Of a stretch of 8,005 bases of DNA, positions 6,633 to 8,005 are shown piece by piece (position 1 is the first letter of the stretch; each line of letters opens with the position of its first letter). The notes under the pieces are model-generated. The model was not told the origin of the DNA. It worked only from the letters and a program-made list of their open reading frames with translations, and ran no database searches. The position numbers and the translations under genes were made by a program. Source of the DNA: Chlorobiota bacterium (GTDB lineage: Bacteria > Bacteroidota > Bacteroidia > Bacteroidales > B39-G9); contig DAOVJU010000145.1 of assembly GCA_030632095.1 (NCBI GenBank), positions 1 to 8,005 of the forward strand. Direction: 5' to 3'.

Positions 6633-7919
6633 TCAAAAGTATACTATAGCACTTTTGGGTTTGTTATTATTTACCTGTTTTTTCTGAAAGGCATTAAGTT
6701 TATTAGATGCTAAATGCAATTCTTTTAAACTTGACATCGTTGAAATTTGCTTTGGCATCAATAAAATCTCATTTTGCGTAAGGTTCAAAATTTCCAGCTT
6801 TTTCAGGCCTCCAATTCCCTTTGAGACCGAATATATTTTATTGTATGATAAATCCAATTCTTTTAGCTTAATTAATCCTGCAATTTCTTTTGTGACTTTT
6901 TCAATTTTATTTCTGCTTAAATTCAATGATTCAAGATTCTTAAGATTATATAATGAACCTGGAATAACAGTTAGTTTGTTCAATTCAAGATCAAGATATG
7001 TTAAGTTCTGTAAATTTTTAGATAATGCAATATTCGAAATTCTATTCAGGCTTAAATCACATATTTTAAGTTTCGGTATACTTAATGCTTGTGATTTAAC
7101 TATATTAAGTTTGTTGTTTTGCAAATACAATTCTTCAAGATTTTTTAAATTGCCAAATTCAACAGGTAATTTATTTATTTTGTTTTCTGATAAATTCAGA
7201 ATTTTAAGATTAGATAAATGTCCAATTTCCCGAGGGACAGTAGTTATTGCATTCTTACTTAAATCCAATTCAGGAAGGCGCTTCAAACTGCCTACAGATG
7301 AAGGTATATCAGTTATTTTATTCTCAGCAAGTTTTAATTCCTTAAGTTTTATAAGTTTGCCAATATCATTCGGGATAGATTCTATCTTGTTTTTTTCAGC
7401 ATAAAGTTTTTCCAAATTTGTTAGTGAACATATTGAAGCAGGTAGTTGAGAAAACTGGTTCCAGTTTAAATCAAGGTATTCAAGTTTTTGTAAATTTTCA
7501 ATTTCTTTTGGCAATGAACTCAGTTGGTTTGAAAATAGATCTAATTCCTGTAAATTTTGTAGATTCTCAATTTCAGGAGGTAACATTATTAAATTATTCT
7601 CACCCAGCATTAATTTTTGCAAATTTTTAAGCTGAAATAATCCATTTGGCAAATTTGTAAGTTTATTGTTGCGTAAATAGATTTCTTGCAGGTTTTTCAA
7701 TTTACTAATTTTCGCGGGCAATTCAGTTAGTTCTTTACTGTCTAAATTCAATATGTAAACACGCTTTTTATTGAAGAATGCTTCTGATAAAGACCTGTAT
7801 ACTTTCTGTTCTTTTAATTCTTCTTGGCTCAATAGTTTCTTTTGAGCTTCTACAGATAATGAAATTAACAATGTTGCAACCAGAAACGGAATAATTAATA
7901 ATTTTTCAAGCCTGTTCAT
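6633..7919 (-). CDS. Secreted leucine-rich-repeat protein
   Basis: The 428-residue protein consists of a signal peptide, a short helical lead and a leucine-rich-repeat solenoid, a scaffold for protein-protein or ligand binding. Residues 1-25 are the signal peptide (MNRLEKLL, hydrophobic core, probable cut after VEA). From residue 64 there are fifteen consecutive repeats of 23 residues, with the consensus LxxLPxxIxxLxxLxxLxLxxNK, and an imperfect half-repeat before them (RVYILNLDSKE, 53-63). Repeats 10 and 11 (271-315) are irregular: they lack the LP pair, and repeat 11 has 22 residues. The last 21 residues (408-428) start like a repeat but end in a basic tail that probably caps the solenoid. 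There is no T9SS sorting domain, lipobox or transmembrane segment, so it is probably periplasmic or released. I chose ATG 7919 because the signal peptide starts there; the frame extends to 7997, but the extra 26 residues would bury it. Binding partner unknown. Confidence 0.9.
   Translation of the reverse strand: MNRLEKLLIIPFLVATLLISLSVEAQKKLLSQEELKEQKVYRSLSEAFFNKKRVYILNLDSKELTELPAKISKLKNLQEIYLRNNKLTNLPNGLFQLKNLQKLMLGENNLIMLPPEIENLQNLQELDLFSNQLSSLPKEIENLQKLEYLDLNWNQFSQLPASICSLTNLEKLYAEKNKIESIPNDIGKLIKLKELKLAENKITDIPSSVGSLKRLPELDLSKNAITTVPREIGHLSNLKILNLSENKINKLPVEFGNLKNLEELYLQNNKLNIVKSQALSIPKLKICDLSLNRISNIALSKNLQNLTYLDLELNKLTVIPGSLYNLKNLESLNLSRNKIEKVTKEIAGLIKLKELDLSYNKIYSVSKGIGGLKKLEILNLTQNEILLMPKQISTMSSLKELHLASNKLNAFQKKQVNNNKPKSAIVYF
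6634..6657. terminator. Possible shared terminator hairpin between convergent genes
   Basis: A perfect 7-bp inverted repeat (CAAAAGT 6634-6640, ACTTTTG 6651-6657, 10-nt loop) lies at the junction where the protease gene (plus) and the LRR gene (minus) converge with 4 bp between stop codons. It overlaps the last codons of the LRR gene. Downstream on the plus strand the sequence is T-rich (GTTTGTTATTATTTACC, then a TTTTTT run at 6679-6684). Only two G-C pairs are in the stem, so efficiency is doubtful. Confidence 0.38.
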
Positions 7920-8005
7920 ATAATTAAGTTTTAACTGTTTACTTATGAGTATAACATAACTATTCATTATAGGACGTTGAGTGCTTTTTGTTGTCATAAG
8001 TACTG

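Noticed and set aside
6841..7404. Open frame of 187 codons on the plus strand opposite the LRR gene
   Set aside because: It mirrors the repetitive Leu/Asn codons of the LRR gene; the peptide has no recognisable domain and no promoter is visible before it.
7920..7997. N-terminal extension of the LRR protein to 7997
   Set aside because: The extra 26 residues would precede the signal peptide and bury it; no start signal is visible there.
7920..8005. Search for a promoter or gene end before the LRR gene
   Set aside because: No TAnnTTTG box on the minus strand and no convincing coding sequence; a TATAAT-like string exists but has no properly spaced partner.

Overview
The window is AT-rich DNA from the phylum Bacteroidota. 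Four signs point there: a type IX secretion (T9SS) type A C-terminal sorting domain on a secreted protease, a SprB-type repeat in an OmpA-family protein, signal peptides ending just before a Gln, and promoter boxes of the TAnnTTTG type without Shine-Dalgarno sequences. A butyrate-kinase-family gene fits an anaerobic or fermentative member of the class Bacteroidia, but the sequence alone does not settle the genus.

Layout. Positions 1-379 (minus) hold the N-terminal part of an exported protein with TPR-like helices, cut by the window edge. A 258-bp spacer (380-637) carries a striking array of twelve 7-bp units (560-643) that runs into the 3' end of the next gene. Positions 638-2032 (minus) encode a secreted, peptidoglycan-binding OmpA-family protein with a SprB-like repeat. 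Positions 2129-3226 (minus) encode a butyrate-kinase-like protein whose phosphate-binding motifs are strongly altered. A divergent spacer then leads to a plus-strand NADPH-type quinone oxidoreductase/alcohol dehydrogenase (3336-4277). Next comes a papain-like (C1) cysteine protease with lectin-like and Ig-like domains and a T9SS tail (4319-6628). It converges, with only 4 bp between stop codons, on a minus-strand secreted leucine-rich-repeat protein (6633-7919). The last 86 bp hold no feature I can support.

How the genes relate. Four of the six products carry signal peptides and look like envelope or surface proteins: the TPR-like protein, the OmpA protein, the C1 protease and the LRR protein. 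The two cytoplasmic metabolic genes (buk-like and oxidoreductase) are divergently arranged and need not be functionally linked. No defence system, mobile element, RNA gene or CRISPR array is visible. The items most worth a second look are the heptanucleotide array that supplies the OmpA stop codon, the loss of nucleotide/phosphate motifs in the buk-like protein, and a possible leaderless promoter for the protease.
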